64,000 bases of DNA from Cellvibrionaceae bacterium AOL6 (GCA_003265435.1 NOXC01000001.1:372001-436000), one strand, 5' to 3'; positions 35,887-45,323 are shown, numbered from the stretch's first letter. Numbers and translations: made by a program. The notes: a model not told the origin generated them from the sequence alone.

Positions 35887-36801
35887 ATGAAAACCTCAAT
35901 TATTGTCGACTCTGCATGCAGCTTGCCTCAGGCACTGCGCGAAAAGTACAACGTCTCCTTCGTTCCTATCACTTACAGTGTCGACAACGAAAGTTTCACG
36001 GATGCCTGCACCGAAGAGAATGCAGTCGAAATGTTTCAGTCGGGTGTGTTCAAGCGCAAGCATGAAGTGCATACGCAACCTCCGACGCCTGAGGATTTTG
36101 AAACGGCGATTATCGATAAGATCAAGCAGGGCTACGACCGCATTATTGTGCAGACTGTCAACCGCACTCAGGGTGAGACCTACAACAATGCCAATGCGGG
36201 TGTGGCGCGCGTTAAAAAGCAGCTTGATGGTCGCGATATCACTTTGCGAGTGATGGACAGTCGTACTGTCTTTGCGGGTCAGGGCTTGATGGCGATCGAA
36301 ACCATTCGTCGCCTTTTGAAGAATTCAGACGAGGCGGCGGTGCGCCGCACGATGGATAAGATCTCTGAAAAAATCCACACCTTCATCCTGCCGCGAGAGC
36401 CCTTGATTGCACTAGAGCGCTCGCGCCAGCGCAATGAAAACAACGTAGGCTGGACTCAGGCCTTGATCGCGAACAAGCTCGGTATTCACCCGATCATTTG
36501 TAACGTGAATGATTCGTCGCATTCGGTTTCCAAAATCTGGGGCTTTAAAAAAGCCGCGAAAGCGATCTTTGATCACGTCTCAGAGCGCATCGATGCCGGT
36601 TTGTTGAGCCCGATTATTACGGTGAATTTCTGCGGAACCATGGAAGAGCTGGAAGCCTTGCCCGGTTACGCGGAGCTCACGTTAAAAGCCAAGCGCGCAA
36701 AATTGATGTTGGTGCCGTCGGTGGCCAGTCTCGCGGGGGGGATTTATACCAGCGTTGGCTCGCTGTCTGTTGCGGTCGCTACAGAAGAGCACGAGTGGTA
36801 A
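35887..36801 (+). CDS. DegV family protein (fatty-acid-binding fold)
   Basis: The 304-residue product begins IIVDSACSLP, the DegV N-terminal nucleotide/fatty-acid-site motif, with TQPPTPEDFETAI, QTVNRTQGETYNN and a C-terminal half (about 160-300) that includes PREPLIALERSR and MEELEALPGYAEL. DegV proteins bind fatty acids, in some bacteria as part of fatty acid kinase; no kinase partner is seen here. It starts 32 nt after the LrgB gene and ends convergent to the response-regulator gene. Confidence 0.9.
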   Translation: MKTSIIVDSACSLPQALREKYNVSFVPITYSVDNESFTDACTEENAVEMFQSGVFKRKHEVHTQPPTPEDFETAIIDKIKQGYDRIIVQTVNRTQGETYNNANAGVARVKKQLDGRDITLRVMDSRTVFAGQGLMAIETIRRLLKNSDEAAVRRTMDKISEKIHTFILPREPLIALERSRQRNENNVGWTQALIANKLGIHPIICNVNDSSHSVSKIWGFKKAAKAIFDHVSERIDAGLLSPIITVNFCGTMEELEALPGYAELTLKAKRAKLMLVPSVASLAGGIYTSVGSLSVAVATEEHEW

Positions 36802-36836
36802 GCACGCACGAGTCACTCGCTGGGGCGGCGTTGTAC

Positions 36837-37442
36837 TCAGAGCCAGCCCTTTTGCTGCGCGATACGCGCTGCATCGACACGATTGGTGGCGTTGAGTTTG
36901 GCGATGGCTTCGGACAGGTAATTGCGCACGGTGCCTTCAGACAAAAACAAGCGGGCCGCAATTTCCGAAGTGCGCAGTCCTTCAGACGCCAAGCGCAGCG
37001 CACGACGTTCTTTTTCGGAAAGCGGGTCGCGTTCATCCAGCGCCGCCACCGCGAGTTCCGGGTCAATCGTTAGCTTGCCTTTGAGGGCACTGCGAATCGC
37101 TTGAGCAAGCTGCTCCGAGGGCGCATCCTTCAAGAGAAAACCGCGAACACCCGCATCCAGTGCGCGACGAATGTAGCCTGCGCGCCCGAAAGTGGTGACG
37201 ATCACCGTACACACATTTGGAAACTGCTGGCGTACCTGTTCGGCGAGTTCTATGCCACTCATGCGCGGCATTTCGATATCGCTCAACAGCACATCGATCG
37301 GGTGCGCGGCGAGTAATTTCAAGGCTTCTTCTCCGTCGGAGGCTTCCGCCACCACTTCCAGGTCCCCTTCCAGGTTCAACAACGCGCGCAAGGCGCCGCG
37401 GACCATGCCTTGATCTTCTGCGATCAGCAATCGTATTGTCAT
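36837..37442 (-). CDS. NarL/LuxR-family response regulator (DesR-like)
   Basis: The 201-residue product has a receiver domain (phospho-acceptor Asp 55 in LLSDIEMPRMSG, Lys about 105 in FLLKDAPSEQL) and a LuxR-type helix-turn-helix (about 140-198; LSEKERRALRLASEGL, FLSEGTVRNYLSEAIAKL). It should be phosphorylated by the histidine kinase whose stop overlaps its start by 4 nt. The pair resembles DesK/DesR; no obvious target gene lies beside it. Confidence 0.93.
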   Translation of the reverse strand: MTIRLLIAEDQGMVRGALRALLNLEGDLEVVAEASDGEEALKLLAAHPIDVLLSDIEMPRMSGIELAEQVRQQFPNVCTVIVTTFGRAGYIRRALDAGVRGFLLKDAPSEQLAQAIRSALKGKLTIDPELAVAALDERDPLSEKERRALRLASEGLRTSEIAARLFLSEGTVRNYLSEAIAKLNATNRVDAARIAQQKGWL

Positions 37443-38614
37443 GCTGGCACCTCCGCCTGTCTGTGAAAGTACATGGCCAGTTTCATCCCGTTTTGGGTGT
37501 CTATCTGCAGTTGAGCGCCAATATTTTCCAGGCGTTCGCGCATTCCGCTGAGGCCGTTCCCGACTTCTACCTGCTCAGGTCGCCCATTGTCCTCGACGTA
37601 CAGCGCCCAGTCTGCGTCCGGTTGTTCCTCGGGTGAAGTCTGAGTGCGCAGGCTGACACGGCTGCCCTGGCAATGTTTGAGGATATTGGTGATCGCTTCG
37701 GTCAGTACGAGCACCAAGGCGCTTTCTTCTTGAGCCGTGAGCTGGGGGAGCTGTAGCTGATCGTCGACCTGATAATTCCAGTCTTTCAACGATTGCACCA
37801 GGCGCTCGACCTGCTGTTCGAGACTTCTCGCACGATATCCGGTGATGACGCTGCGCATTTCACTGAGGGTGTCGCGGCTGATCGCAGCGACTTCGCGAAT
37901 TTCTCCAAGGGCCGCTTCTGCATCTCCCGCTTTACCAAGCTTGTCGGCTAATTGCGCTTTCAGGGCGATGGTGGACAGCGAATGGCCCATCACATCATGC
38001 AGGTCTCTCGCGATTCGCTCCCGTTCGGCGACGATTGCCAATTGTTCGATTTCGTCCTGCGACTTACGCTGCGCCTGCGCATGGATGTGCGCTTGTTTAT
38101 CGTAAAAGCCGTAACTCAGAAGGCCGAGCGTCGGGATGATCACGGGCAGGTAGTACCAGAGTTCGTGATAGCCGTGCTGCTCAGCCGTGATGACCACGGC
38201 GGCGAGGATGCAGACAAACACGAGCAGCGCCGTATTGCGGTTAAAGGTGAACGCGGCGAAATAGGCGCAGAACCAGTAAAAGGAGTAGGACGAGTGATTC
38301 AGCGGTGCCGTCACAAAGCCAAGCGCGATCGATGCGGCAACCGCGATGCCGACCACGTCTTTGCGTTTGGCCACGGCCATCATGTGGTAGAGATACACTT
38401 GAATGACAAAGACGACTAACACCACGGCGAGCTGCCAGCCGCCCAAGCCCGAATAGAAGGGGCCGATAAAGTAAAACAGGCTGAAGATCAGTGGACTGTA
38501 GATCTGGAACGGGGACGCTTGCTCCGGTGTCGATTCGGTCGGGGGGCTGGCCCAGCGGGCCGAGCGCGACCATCGAGAGGCACGTGGAATCTTTGCTACT
38601 TTGTGTTGCTTCAT
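37439..38614 (-). CDS. Sensor histidine kinase, HisKA_3 type (DesK-like)
   Basis: The 391-residue protein has about five or six membrane helices in residues 40-170, then a coiled linker, the HisKA_3 dimerisation domain with the phospho-His at 206 (RERIARDLHDVMGHSL) and a C-terminal ATPase domain (about 295-385; VLTEAITNILKHC, VEDNGRP, GNGLSGMRERLENIG). Multi-helix N-termini like this often sense membrane state. It is translated together with the regulator that follows. About 227 nt of non-coding sequence separates it from divergent yaaA. Confidence 0.92.
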   Translation of the reverse strand: MKQHKVAKIPRASRWSRSARWASPPTESTPEQASPFQIYSPLIFSLFYFIGPFYSGLGGWQLAVVLVVFVIQVYLYHMMAVAKRKDVVGIAVAASIALGFVTAPLNHSSYSFYWFCAYFAAFTFNRNTALLVFVCILAAVVITAEQHGYHELWYYLPVIIPTLGLLSYGFYDKQAHIHAQAQRKSQDEIEQLAIVAERERIARDLHDVMGHSLSTIALKAQLADKLGKAGDAEAALGEIREVAAISRDTLSEMRSVITGYRARSLEQQVERLVQSLKDWNYQVDDQLQLPQLTAQEESALVLVLTEAITNILKHCQGSRVSLRTQTSPEEQPDADWALYVEDNGRPEQVEVGNGLSGMRERLENIGAQLQIDTQNGMKLAMYFHRQAEVPA

Positions 38615-38841
38615 CGTGTTGAAGTTGACCGGGTCGCGCTGTGGAGTGAGTAATGTATCAGAGCCGCGTGCTCAAGCCAGCTGACAATTGTCACAAGGCT
38701 TAGTCGAATAAGCCGCGCGATTTTAGGCTTGTGGTTTGCCGGGCTATGGCGGCGATAGCCAATCTCAAGCAGCGATGTTGTCTGGCTCGAGTATAATGTC
38801 GCTCAACAACTTCATTTTTTACCCGGAAAAACACCTGAGCC

Positions 38842-39618
38842 ATGCTTGTTGTACTCTCCCCTGCGAAAAACCTCGATTTCGAATCCCCCCTGCCGACGCG
38901 ACGTCATACCAAGGCGGCGCTGTTGGATCACGCTGAACCGCTGGTGGGAATCTTGCGGGATTACGCTCCGCACGAGCTGTCCAAGCTGATGAGCATCAGC
39001 GACAAGCTGGGCGTCCTCAATTACGACCGCTATCAGGCCTGGTCACAGCCATTTACAACACGCAATGCGCGGCCAGCGATGTTTGCGTTCAACGGCGATG
39101 TCTATGCGGGGCTCGAAGCCTACACCTTCAGCGATGAGGACATCGAGTTTGCGCAGCAGCATGTCCGCATCCTGTCGGGGCTCTACGGTGTATTGCGACC
39201 GCTTGACCTGATGCAAGCGTATCGGCTGGAGATGGGGACGAAGCTCGCGAACCCGGAAGGCAAGGATCTCTACGCCTACTGGGGTGAGACGATTACAGAT
39301 GTGATCAACAAGCAGCTTCGCAAGTTGAACAGCCAGACGCTGCTCAACCTCGCTTCGAATGAATACTTCAAGTCGGTGAAGTCGAAGGCGCTTGGCGCGC
39401 AAGTCATTACTCCGGTGTTCAAGGACTTGAAAAACGGTCAATACAAAATCATCAGTTTCTTCGCCAAGAAGGCGCGGGGCCGAATGAGCGCCTATATTGT
39501 TAGGAATAAGATTACGGATGTGGCGCACATCCGCGAGTTCGACTGGGATGGCTACGCATACAACGAAGCGCTGTCCAGCGAGAGCAATTGGGTTTTCACT
39601 CGCGACGCCACGCCATAG
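38842..39618 (+). CDS. yaaA: Peroxide stress protein YaaA
   Basis: The 258-residue product matches YaaA (DUF328/UPF0246) along its length: LVVLSPAKNLDFESP, FNGDVYAGLEA, ILSGLYGVLRPLDLMQAYRLEMG (in parts) and FFAKKARGRMSAYIV. In E. coli YaaA lowers free intracellular iron and limits DNA damage under hydrogen peroxide, and the protein can bind DNA. It is a single gene, followed after 45 nt by a response-regulator gene in the same direction. Confidence 0.95.
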   Translation: MLVVLSPAKNLDFESPLPTRRHTKAALLDHAEPLVGILRDYAPHELSKLMSISDKLGVLNYDRYQAWSQPFTTRNARPAMFAFNGDVYAGLEAYTFSDEDIEFAQQHVRILSGLYGVLRPLDLMQAYRLEMGTKLANPEGKDLYAYWGETITDVINKQLRKLNSQTLLNLASNEYFKSVKSKALGAQVITPVFKDLKNGQYKIISFFAKKARGRMSAYIVRNKITDVAHIREFDWDGYAYNEALSSESNWVFTRDATP

Positions 39619-39663
39619 GCTTCACCCCACACGGGCGGTGAGGCCCGTGCTCAGAGGTGAATT

Positions 39664-40509
39664 ATGGCTTTTCGTGTTCTGGTCGTGGATGACGCCAGCT
39701 TTGTCAGAGAGACGATTAAGCGGCATTTACGTGCCCTGATCCCGGATATCGAGCTGCTCGAAGCGCCCGATGGCCGCAAGGCCATGTCGATAGTGAAGAG
39801 TAAGCCGGTGCAACTCATCTTGTCGGACTGGGAAATGCCTGAGATGAGTGGCGAGGACTTTCTCAAATGGCTTCGCAGCGAGCCGGACTACCAAAGCGTT
39901 CCCTTTGTCATGGTTACCAGCCGCGGCGATCGCGATCACGTAGTTGCCGCAATTCAGTCCGGTGTGTCCGACTACCTCTCCAAACCCTTTACCCCGGAAG
40001 AATTGCAGAGAAAGGTCGCCAAGCAGCTCAAGCGCATAGGCTACAGCCGACCCAAAGGCGCCGCGCCTGCGCCCTCCAGCGAAACCTCCGCGTCGATCCT
40101 GACCGGCGCGGCCAAGAAGCCGGTGCAGAAGCCACGTGAGGTGCGATCGGCGACAGGGTTTGGCAAACCGAAGGCGGCAGCGCCCCCCGCGAAAAAGAAA
40201 GGCTTTGCCGGTGCGGCGGTGCTGCGCTTCCCAGAATGTCAGATCGAATGTGATATTCGTGAACTCAGCCTCCAGGCCATGCAGGGGTTTATGGGTAGAC
40301 CAGAGCGTATGCCGGGTTTGTTCGAGCAGGCGGCCGTTGACCTAGAAGATGAGCAGGGCGCGACACTCGCGCGCTTAAATGCGTACGTGCATGCGCTGGT
40401 GGCGGCGGAGGCGAGGCCAGACAGCGGGCAGATTCGCATCACCGTGCGTTTCGTCGACAATGACCCCGAGAAGTTCGAAGTGCTGTCGAAACTGATTGCC
40501 GCAGGTTAG
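39664..40509 (+). CDS. Response regulator with PilZ-like C-terminal domain
   Basis: The 281-residue product has a CheY-like receiver (about 1-120; Asp 55 in LILSDWEMPEMSG, Lys 107 in YLSKPFTPEEL), a basic, Ala/Pro/Lys-rich linker (about 127-185) and a C-terminal beta-rich domain (about 188-280). That domain looks like a degenerate PilZ domain but lacks an obvious RxxxR motif, so c-di-GMP binding is uncertain. No kinase is adjacent, so it is an orphan; chemotaxis or motility-type roles are possible. It stands between yaaA and a large envelope protein. Confidence 0.78.
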   Translation: MAFRVLVVDDASFVRETIKRHLRALIPDIELLEAPDGRKAMSIVKSKPVQLILSDWEMPEMSGEDFLKWLRSEPDYQSVPFVMVTSRGDRDHVVAAIQSGVSDYLSKPFTPEELQRKVAKQLKRIGYSRPKGAAPAPSSETSASILTGAAKKPVQKPREVRSATGFGKPKAAAPPAKKKGFAGAAVLRFPECQIECDIRELSLQAMQGFMGRPERMPGLFEQAAVDLEDEQGATLARLNAYVHALVAAEARPDSGQIRITVRFVDNDPEKFEVLSKLIAAG

Positions 40510-40607
40510 CCTTCGGTAAGATTCCCCGCTGAGACTGCAGGTGGTGAGCGTGCGCCTTTTGCGCTACAGTGCTTTTTCTTAAAAATACTGTGGAAATGGA
40601 GCACCCA

Positions 40608-42734
40608 ATGCACAAAGGCTTACTCGTCCTGATCCTCGCCCTTCTCGCTGCGGCTGGGCTTTACTTTATGACCCAACAGGATGAAGGGTCTGCAACCCGC
40701 TCCGACACTGTCAATTACCGCGCACATATTCCCGCGGACACCTTGATGTTTGTTGTGTCTGAAACGCCTATCCCGCTGGCCTACTACACCGCGGCCGATC
40801 CGAACTACGCACAAGTGGCTCTGATGCTCGATGAGCTGGAAAGCGCCGATGAACCCGCGCTGGTCTTCCTCAGCGAACTGGGCAGCCGTTTCTTGCATGC
40901 GATGACATCAGGGCAAGACGCAATGAAATCCGATTGGGGCTTTGCCGATGAGGTGACGTCAGCCGCGTACTTTGTTGGCGTGCTGCCTGTTATGGAGCTG
41001 TCGCTCGCGCAACCCGCCCTGTTTGTTGCGCAGGTTCAGCAAGCGGCGGACAAAGCCGGCTTGCCGCTCACGACCACGGCATCAGGAGAGGACAAGCTGC
41101 ATCGAGTGGTATTGAGTGACGATGATGATCTTGAACTGACTTTGCTCGTTCGCGAAAGTCAGGCGGGTGTGCGTGTTGCCGTCGAAACACCGGTACGTGA
41201 CGACCTCGCCGCGTTGGTGTCAGGTGACACGTTACCGGCCAAATCATTGGCGAGCGAAGGCACGGTAGAACGCATCACGAAGATGCTCGATATGCGCGGC
41301 GATGGTGTCGGTGCCCTGAATCTGGTGGCTTTGGCCAACACCTTCACGCAAGCGGATTCGCTGGCAGGACAAATGCTTGGTGAAGTGGCCCCCGATTTTG
41401 ATTTAAGCGGCGTACAAAGCCCGGCCTGTGCGGATGAAATTGGTCGCTTCGTGGCGGGTGTACCCGAGTGGGCCTTCGCTACCGATCTTAAACTCAATGG
41501 CACGGTGTCGCTGGTCAGCGAATTTGCCAGTCGACTGGTGATCGCCAACGCCGAAACCTCTGCGCAACTTGCGAAACTGAATGGTGTTGTGGCGCCCTTG
41601 AGTTCAGTGGATGTGCCGCGGCCTTTGTACAGTTTCGCGCTTGGCCTGGACGTCAGCCAGCTGACACCGGTCTTGATGAACCTCCACTCTCGCATCATGG
41701 CGCAGGACTATAAGTGTGAGTACATGCAGGAAATGAAAGCATCCTTGCAGGAGAGCAACCCGGCCATGCTCGGCGTGGCCACCGCGATGGTGTCCGGCAT
41801 CAAGGGCTTCAGCATGACCGTCAACGACCTCAGTATCACGGACATGGGTGAGCCTGAGTCGGTGTCGGCGCTGGTCAGCGTTTCCGCCGTGTCGGCGCGA
41901 CAGTTGTTGGCAATGGTTCAGGGCTTCGTACCTGAGCTCGCGAGTTTGTCGATTCCTGAAGACGGTACACCCGTGTCCTTTCAGTCTGCGATGTTGCCAC
42001 CCAGCGCACCGGCGCTGAAAATCGCCATCAAAGGCGATCAGCACGCCTTGATCATGACGGACGATGACGTCGCGTTGAAGCAGGCTGCCGCGTTTGACGG
42101 TCTTTCGCTCGAGCCCAACGGCTTTATGAGCATGTCTTTGGATCTCGCGCGCATCAGTGAAGTCACCGACTCTGTCGGCGCTCTGAACCCCGCAAACGGC
42201 GGTTTGGATGCGACAGGCTGCGCCAACATGGCGATGCTGCAGTCCAGCTATGAAAACATGCAGATCAAAATGGACATTGATGGCAACTTCAACGACAAAG
42301 GCTTCGACATGGGTGGCGAAGTGAGCCAGAACATCCCGAAAGTGGAAGATTTCGCGATTCAGCCCGGTAAGTATCAGGCCTACTTTATTGACGATGGCTG
42401 TCAGCCGCTGACGGACTCCATTGAGCAGTTCAATGCCGACGGCACTGGCCGCATGCTGGGGCTCGACTACGAATTCGAGTGTGAATTACATACCTTTGAG
42501 TCCGAGTACCGCTGGCGCCAGGAAGGCTTGATTTTCTACATCGATCCGGTCCGAAGCCGCTCTCAGGATGCCGCACTCTGTGATGCGAATGCGCCGTGGA
42601 GTGAATGGGAAGACGACAGTGAAAGCGGCAGCGAAGCCTGTGTGATCACCTCCGTGACCGAGGAAGGCTTTGACTGTGTGTTTGACTCACTCGACGAGCC
42701 CTTTATCTATGAGTTCCGAGCGATCTCGCCCTAG
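40608..42734 (+). CDS. Large exported protein of unknown function (DUF3352-like)
   Basis: The 708-residue product begins with MHKGLLVLILALLAAAGLYF, a signal peptide or single anchor, and the rest is extracytoplasmic with alternating beta segments and helices (YRAHIPADTLMFVVSETPIP, then repeated blocks with D/E-rich turns such as DDDDLELTLL). The two-lobed plan and the N-terminal 'PADT' motif recall DUF3352 proteins. The last 130 residues contain six Cys in CQPL, CELH, LCDAN, ACVIT, DCVF contexts, so disulfides are likely. ATG 40608 has GGAG 6 nt upstream. Role unknown. Confidence 0.68.
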   Translation: MHKGLLVLILALLAAAGLYFMTQQDEGSATRSDTVNYRAHIPADTLMFVVSETPIPLAYYTAADPNYAQVALMLDELESADEPALVFLSELGSRFLHAMTSGQDAMKSDWGFADEVTSAAYFVGVLPVMELSLAQPALFVAQVQQAADKAGLPLTTTASGEDKLHRVVLSDDDDLELTLLVRESQAGVRVAVETPVRDDLAALVSGDTLPAKSLASEGTVERITKMLDMRGDGVGALNLVALANTFTQADSLAGQMLGEVAPDFDLSGVQSPACADEIGRFVAGVPEWAFATDLKLNGTVSLVSEFASRLVIANAETSAQLAKLNGVVAPLSSVDVPRPLYSFALGLDVSQLTPVLMNLHSRIMAQDYKCEYMQEMKASLQESNPAMLGVATAMVSGIKGFSMTVNDLSITDMGEPESVSALVSVSAVSARQLLAMVQGFVPELASLSIPEDGTPVSFQSAMLPPSAPALKIAIKGDQHALIMTDDDVALKQAAAFDGLSLEPNGFMSMSLDLARISEVTDSVGALNPANGGLDATGCANMAMLQSSYENMQIKMDIDGNFNDKGFDMGGEVSQNIPKVEDFAIQPGKYQAYFIDDGCQPLTDSIEQFNADGTGRMLGLDYEFECELHTFESEYRWRQEGLIFYIDPVRSRSQDAALCDANAPWSEWEDDSESGSEACVITSVTEEGFDCVFDSLDEPFIYEFRAISP

Positions 42735-42749
42735 TCGAGAGCTTTGAGC

Positions 42750-43376
42750 GTGAACGCTGTGGACAAGCCGTTTTCTCAAGCCTGCGAAAACAACAAGGGG
42801 CCCATCTTGAAGGTGCTGCTCAGCGCCTTCGCCCCGAGTCGCCGCGTATTAGAAATTGGCAGCGGCACGGGTCAGCATGCGGTCTATTTCGCGGCGGCGT
42901 TGCCGCGCCTGGTCTGGCAGCCGACCGATCGGGCGGAGTACCTGGCGGGCATACAGCAGTGGCTCGATGACTATCTCGGTCACAACATGGCCCCGTTGCG
43001 GGCCTTGGACGTCATGGACACCGACTGGCCCTCGGATTTTGATGCCGTGTTCACGGCGAACACCCTGCACATCATGCCGTGGTCTTCGGCACAGCATCTG
43101 ATCGCCGAAGTGGGACGCCGCCTGCCGGAGTTCGGGATGTTTGCGGTTTATGGCCCCTTCAACGAAGGCGGCGAGTACACCAGCCCCTCGAATCGTGAGT
43201 TTGACCAGTGGCTTAAATCACGCGCAGCTCATCAGGGGATACGCGATAGAGAAGCGGTGGTCTCCTGTGCGCAGCACGCCGGCATGGCGTTGATACGGGC
43301 CCATGCCCTACCCGCGAACAATCAGCTACTGGTGTTTCACAAGGCGCCCGCATCGCAGCCCGCGCATTCCACATAA
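42750..43376 (+). CDS. DUF938 SAM-dependent methyltransferase-like protein
   Basis: The 208-residue product matches DUF938: KPFSQACENNKGPILKVL, then a SAM loop VLEIGSGTGQHAVYFA, WQPTDRAEYLAGIQQWL, FTANTLHIMPW and VYGPFNEGGEYTSPSNREFD. Substrate unknown. GTG 42750 gives the family N-terminus; a TTG at 42744 is an alternative. It follows the DUF3352-like gene by 15 nt. Confidence 0.87.
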   Translation: MNAVDKPFSQACENNKGPILKVLLSAFAPSRRVLEIGSGTGQHAVYFAAALPRLVWQPTDRAEYLAGIQQWLDDYLGHNMAPLRALDVMDTDWPSDFDAVFTANTLHIMPWSSAQHLIAEVGRRLPEFGMFAVYGPFNEGGEYTSPSNREFDQWLKSRAAHQGIRDREAVVSCAQHAGMALIRAHALPANNQLLVFHKAPASQPAHST

Positions 43377-43398
43377 TCTGAGTCACCGAGGAGGCCCC

Positions 43399-43722
43399 AT
43401 GCCATTGGGTTCCGATCGAACTTGGGAAGAGTGGGTGGATGCCTACTCGCAGTCCCATCAACATCCTGTAAACAAACGCTGTCATCGTATTGGTATTCCG
43501 ATGATTGTGGTCTCGATTGCCCTGGCCTTGTGCAGCCTGTTGCTCGCGGTCGTCGGTTTGAACGTGTTTTGGCTCGCAGTGCTCGCGGCGGGGCTGTTTA
43601 TTGTGGGTTGGGTGTTTCAGTTTGTCGGCCACGCCTACGAAGGTCAGCCGCCTGAATTTCTACGCGATTGGCGATTTTTATTTGTCGGTTTGCGCTGGTG
43701 GTGGCAAAACCGGCGCGGATAA
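43399..43722 (+). CDS. Mpo1-like / DUF962 membrane protein
   Basis: The 107-residue protein has the pattern WEEWVDAYSQSHQHPVNKRCHRIGIP (in two parts) with the conserved His and Asn residues, two membrane helices (about 34-75), and FVGHAYEGQPPEF. In yeast Mpo1 these His residues hold iron for alpha-oxidation of 2-hydroxy fatty acids; the bacterial role is unproved. ATG 43399 has GGAGG upstream. The upstream part of the frame (43303 on) belongs to the DUF938 gene in another frame. Confidence 0.85.
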   Translation: MPLGSDRTWEEWVDAYSQSHQHPVNKRCHRIGIPMIVVSIALALCSLLLAVVGLNVFWLAVLAAGLFIVGWVFQFVGHAYEGQPPEFLRDWRFLFVGLRWWWQNRRG

Positions 43723-43825
43723 AGCGGCCTTGTGAGCGCGATGGATACGTTCTTGTGACGGCTTGTCCATCTTCAGGGAAGTGCCTATACTGGCGCAAAA
43801 GTCACCATAGGGAATTGAATAATAA

Positions 43826-44116
43826 ATGAAGGAACCTTCGTCAAAAAGCTACATCGTGGCGGTGTGCCTGTCTGGCATATTCGGCGTGATGGGCATTCAC
43901 CACTTCTACTTGGGCCGTTACCTTGAAGGCATCATCGACTTCAGCCTTTTTGTGGCGACCATCGTGTGCTGGATGACGGGCCATATCGGCTGGGCAGTGT
44001 TGTTTGGTCTCGCCGATGCGCTGCATACATTCATCATTACCATCATGTTGTTAACCGGGTCTTTTAAGGATGGCAAGGGACGTGTTGTCTGCTATCCAGG
44101 GCAAAAACTGGCATAA
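43826..44116 (+). CDS. TM2-domain protein, first of two
   Basis: This 96-residue protein has the TM2 motif SGIFGVMGIHHFYLGRYLEG, a short first helix, a turn and a second helix, plus an extra C-terminal helix (GLADALHTFIITIMLL). TM2 proteins are small membrane proteins of unclear function. A second TM2 gene begins 26 nt downstream, so they probably form one transcript. Confidence 0.8.
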   Translation: MKEPSSKSYIVAVCLSGIFGVMGIHHFYLGRYLEGIIDFSLFVATIVCWMTGHIGWAVLFGLADALHTFIITIMLLTGSFKDGKGRVVCYPGQKLA

Positions 44117-44142
44117 AAACCATACTATTGGAGAGTCATACT

Positions 44143-44391
44143 ATGAACGACGTTACAACTGCCGCAGTGGACGCTGCTCCTGTGAGCGACAAGGGTTTCG
44201 TACCCACTCTTTTGCTGTGCTTCTTCCTCGGTGCTTTCGGTATTCACCGATTCTATGTAGGCAAAGTCGGCACAGGCATCCTGATGTTGCTGACCCTGGG
44301 TGGCTTGGGTATCTGGACGATGGTGGATTTCATCATCATCGCGTGCCAGAACTTCAAAGACAAAAACGGTGCGGTGATCAAAGCCAACTGA
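44143..44391 (+). CDS. TM2-domain protein, second of two
   Basis: The 82-residue product has the more typical TM2 arrangement: LLLCFFLGAFGIHRFYVGKVGTG, TLGGLGIWTMVDFIIIACQNFKDKNG (read as two pieces). It shares the core GIHxFYxGxxxxG with the preceding gene and is probably a paralogue. GGAGAG lies in front of ATG 44143. It ends at a pair of hairpins shared with the convergent M48 peptidase gene. Confidence 0.88.
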   Translation: MNDVTTAAVDAAPVSDKGFVPTLLLCFFLGAFGIHRFYVGKVGTGILMLLTLGGLGIWTMVDFIIIACQNFKDKNGAVIKAN

Positions 44392-44406
44392 GTTGGCGGC
44401 GCCAAA

Positions 44407-44457
44407 TCAGGCCTTGTGGACAGTAAGGCCTGAGTGAGGGGAAGCGATGCCTTCCCC
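44407..44457. terminator. Double hairpin between convergent genes
   Basis: TCAGGCCTT (44407-44415) pairs with AAGGCCTGA (44425-44433), and GGGGAAG (44438-44444) pairs with CTTCCCC (44451-44457). The two perfect stems fill the gap between the TM2 and M48 genes and could end transcription both ways, though T runs are short. Confidence 0.55.
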
Positions 44458-45323
44458 TACTCCTCTTCTTCCTCTTCGATCCCTTCTTCCAAATGTTCCC
44501 GCAGCCATGTTGGCAGCGCGACGGTATCCCGTTGGCGATAGCCCTCGTCTTCAATTAAGGCGGAAAGGCGCTCTATGCGGCTATCGAGATGTGGGTGGGT
44601 TTGCAGAAATTCCGGGAAATCATCGTCAATATCCCCTGAAACCTTGTCCAGTTCGGCGAAGAAGCGGTCAAAGCCTGAGACATGCCCGTAGTGATTTTGC
44701 AGTGCGTGCAGCGCGATGGTATCGGCTTGCTCTTCTTGCTCCCGGCTGAAAAAGAGCATGCCCATGTCACCGCCAAAGCTCGCGAGTGTGTCGGCGCCGG
44801 TTTGTCCCGTCGCGAAGGCGAACACGAGTTGAATGGCCGCGCCGCGACTCATCGCTACGACCGGGTGGCGCTCGCGAACGTGTGCTAACTCGTGTGCAAT
44901 CACCATCGCGAGACTGTTTTCATCGTCAATGGTATTCAGTACCCCGCGAAAAATAAAAACGTGCCCGCCGAGGGTAGCAAAGGCATTGGAGATATCGCTT
45001 TCGACGTAGTGTACGGTCACGTCGAAGCTGTCGGGCATGTCCATCGCGTACGCGAGATCGTCACCGAGTGCCTGTAGGTAGGCCTGCACTTCCGGATCAC
45101 CCGCGTGGTGCCCAAGCCACTTGTCGGCCATCACCTCATAGGGTTTCACGAAGCGCTTCTCGGCACTGAATGGCAGCCAGCGCGCGATATGGGGAGCAAA
45201 AATAATCAACAACAGGATCATCAGGGCGAGCAGGCCAAAGCCCCAGGCCAAGGTTTTCACCATCGCGCGGATATGGGCATCGTGATCGTCTGGTGGCTGA
45301 TAGTAGACGGGTTCCTGTGACAT
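44457..45323 (-). CDS. M48 family metalloprotease, membrane-anchored
   Basis: The 288-residue product has one N-terminal membrane helix (about 24-46) and an extracytoplasmic M48 domain with HELAHVRERH (zinc His 144 and 148) and the downstream EEQADTIALHALQ motif holding the third ligand Glu. The C-terminus ends in a run of Glu. It differs from the BepA-like gene at 32905-34176 in lacking a lipobox and TPRs. ATG 45323 follows an AAGGAAGGA ribosome binding site; the long upstream frame (to 45623) is not coding. Substrate unknown. Confidence 0.88.
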   Translation of the reverse strand: MSQEPVYYQPPDDHDAHIRAMVKTLAWGFGLLALMILLLIIFAPHIARWLPFSAEKRFVKPYEVMADKWLGHHAGDPEVQAYLQALGDDLAYAMDMPDSFDVTVHYVESDISNAFATLGGHVFIFRGVLNTIDDENSLAMVIAHELAHVRERHPVVAMSRGAAIQLVFAFATGQTGADTLASFGGDMGMLFFSREQEEQADTIALHALQNHYGHVSGFDRFFAELDKVSGDIDDDFPEFLQTHPHLDSRIERLSALIEDEGYRQRDTVALPTWLREHLEEGIEEEEEE

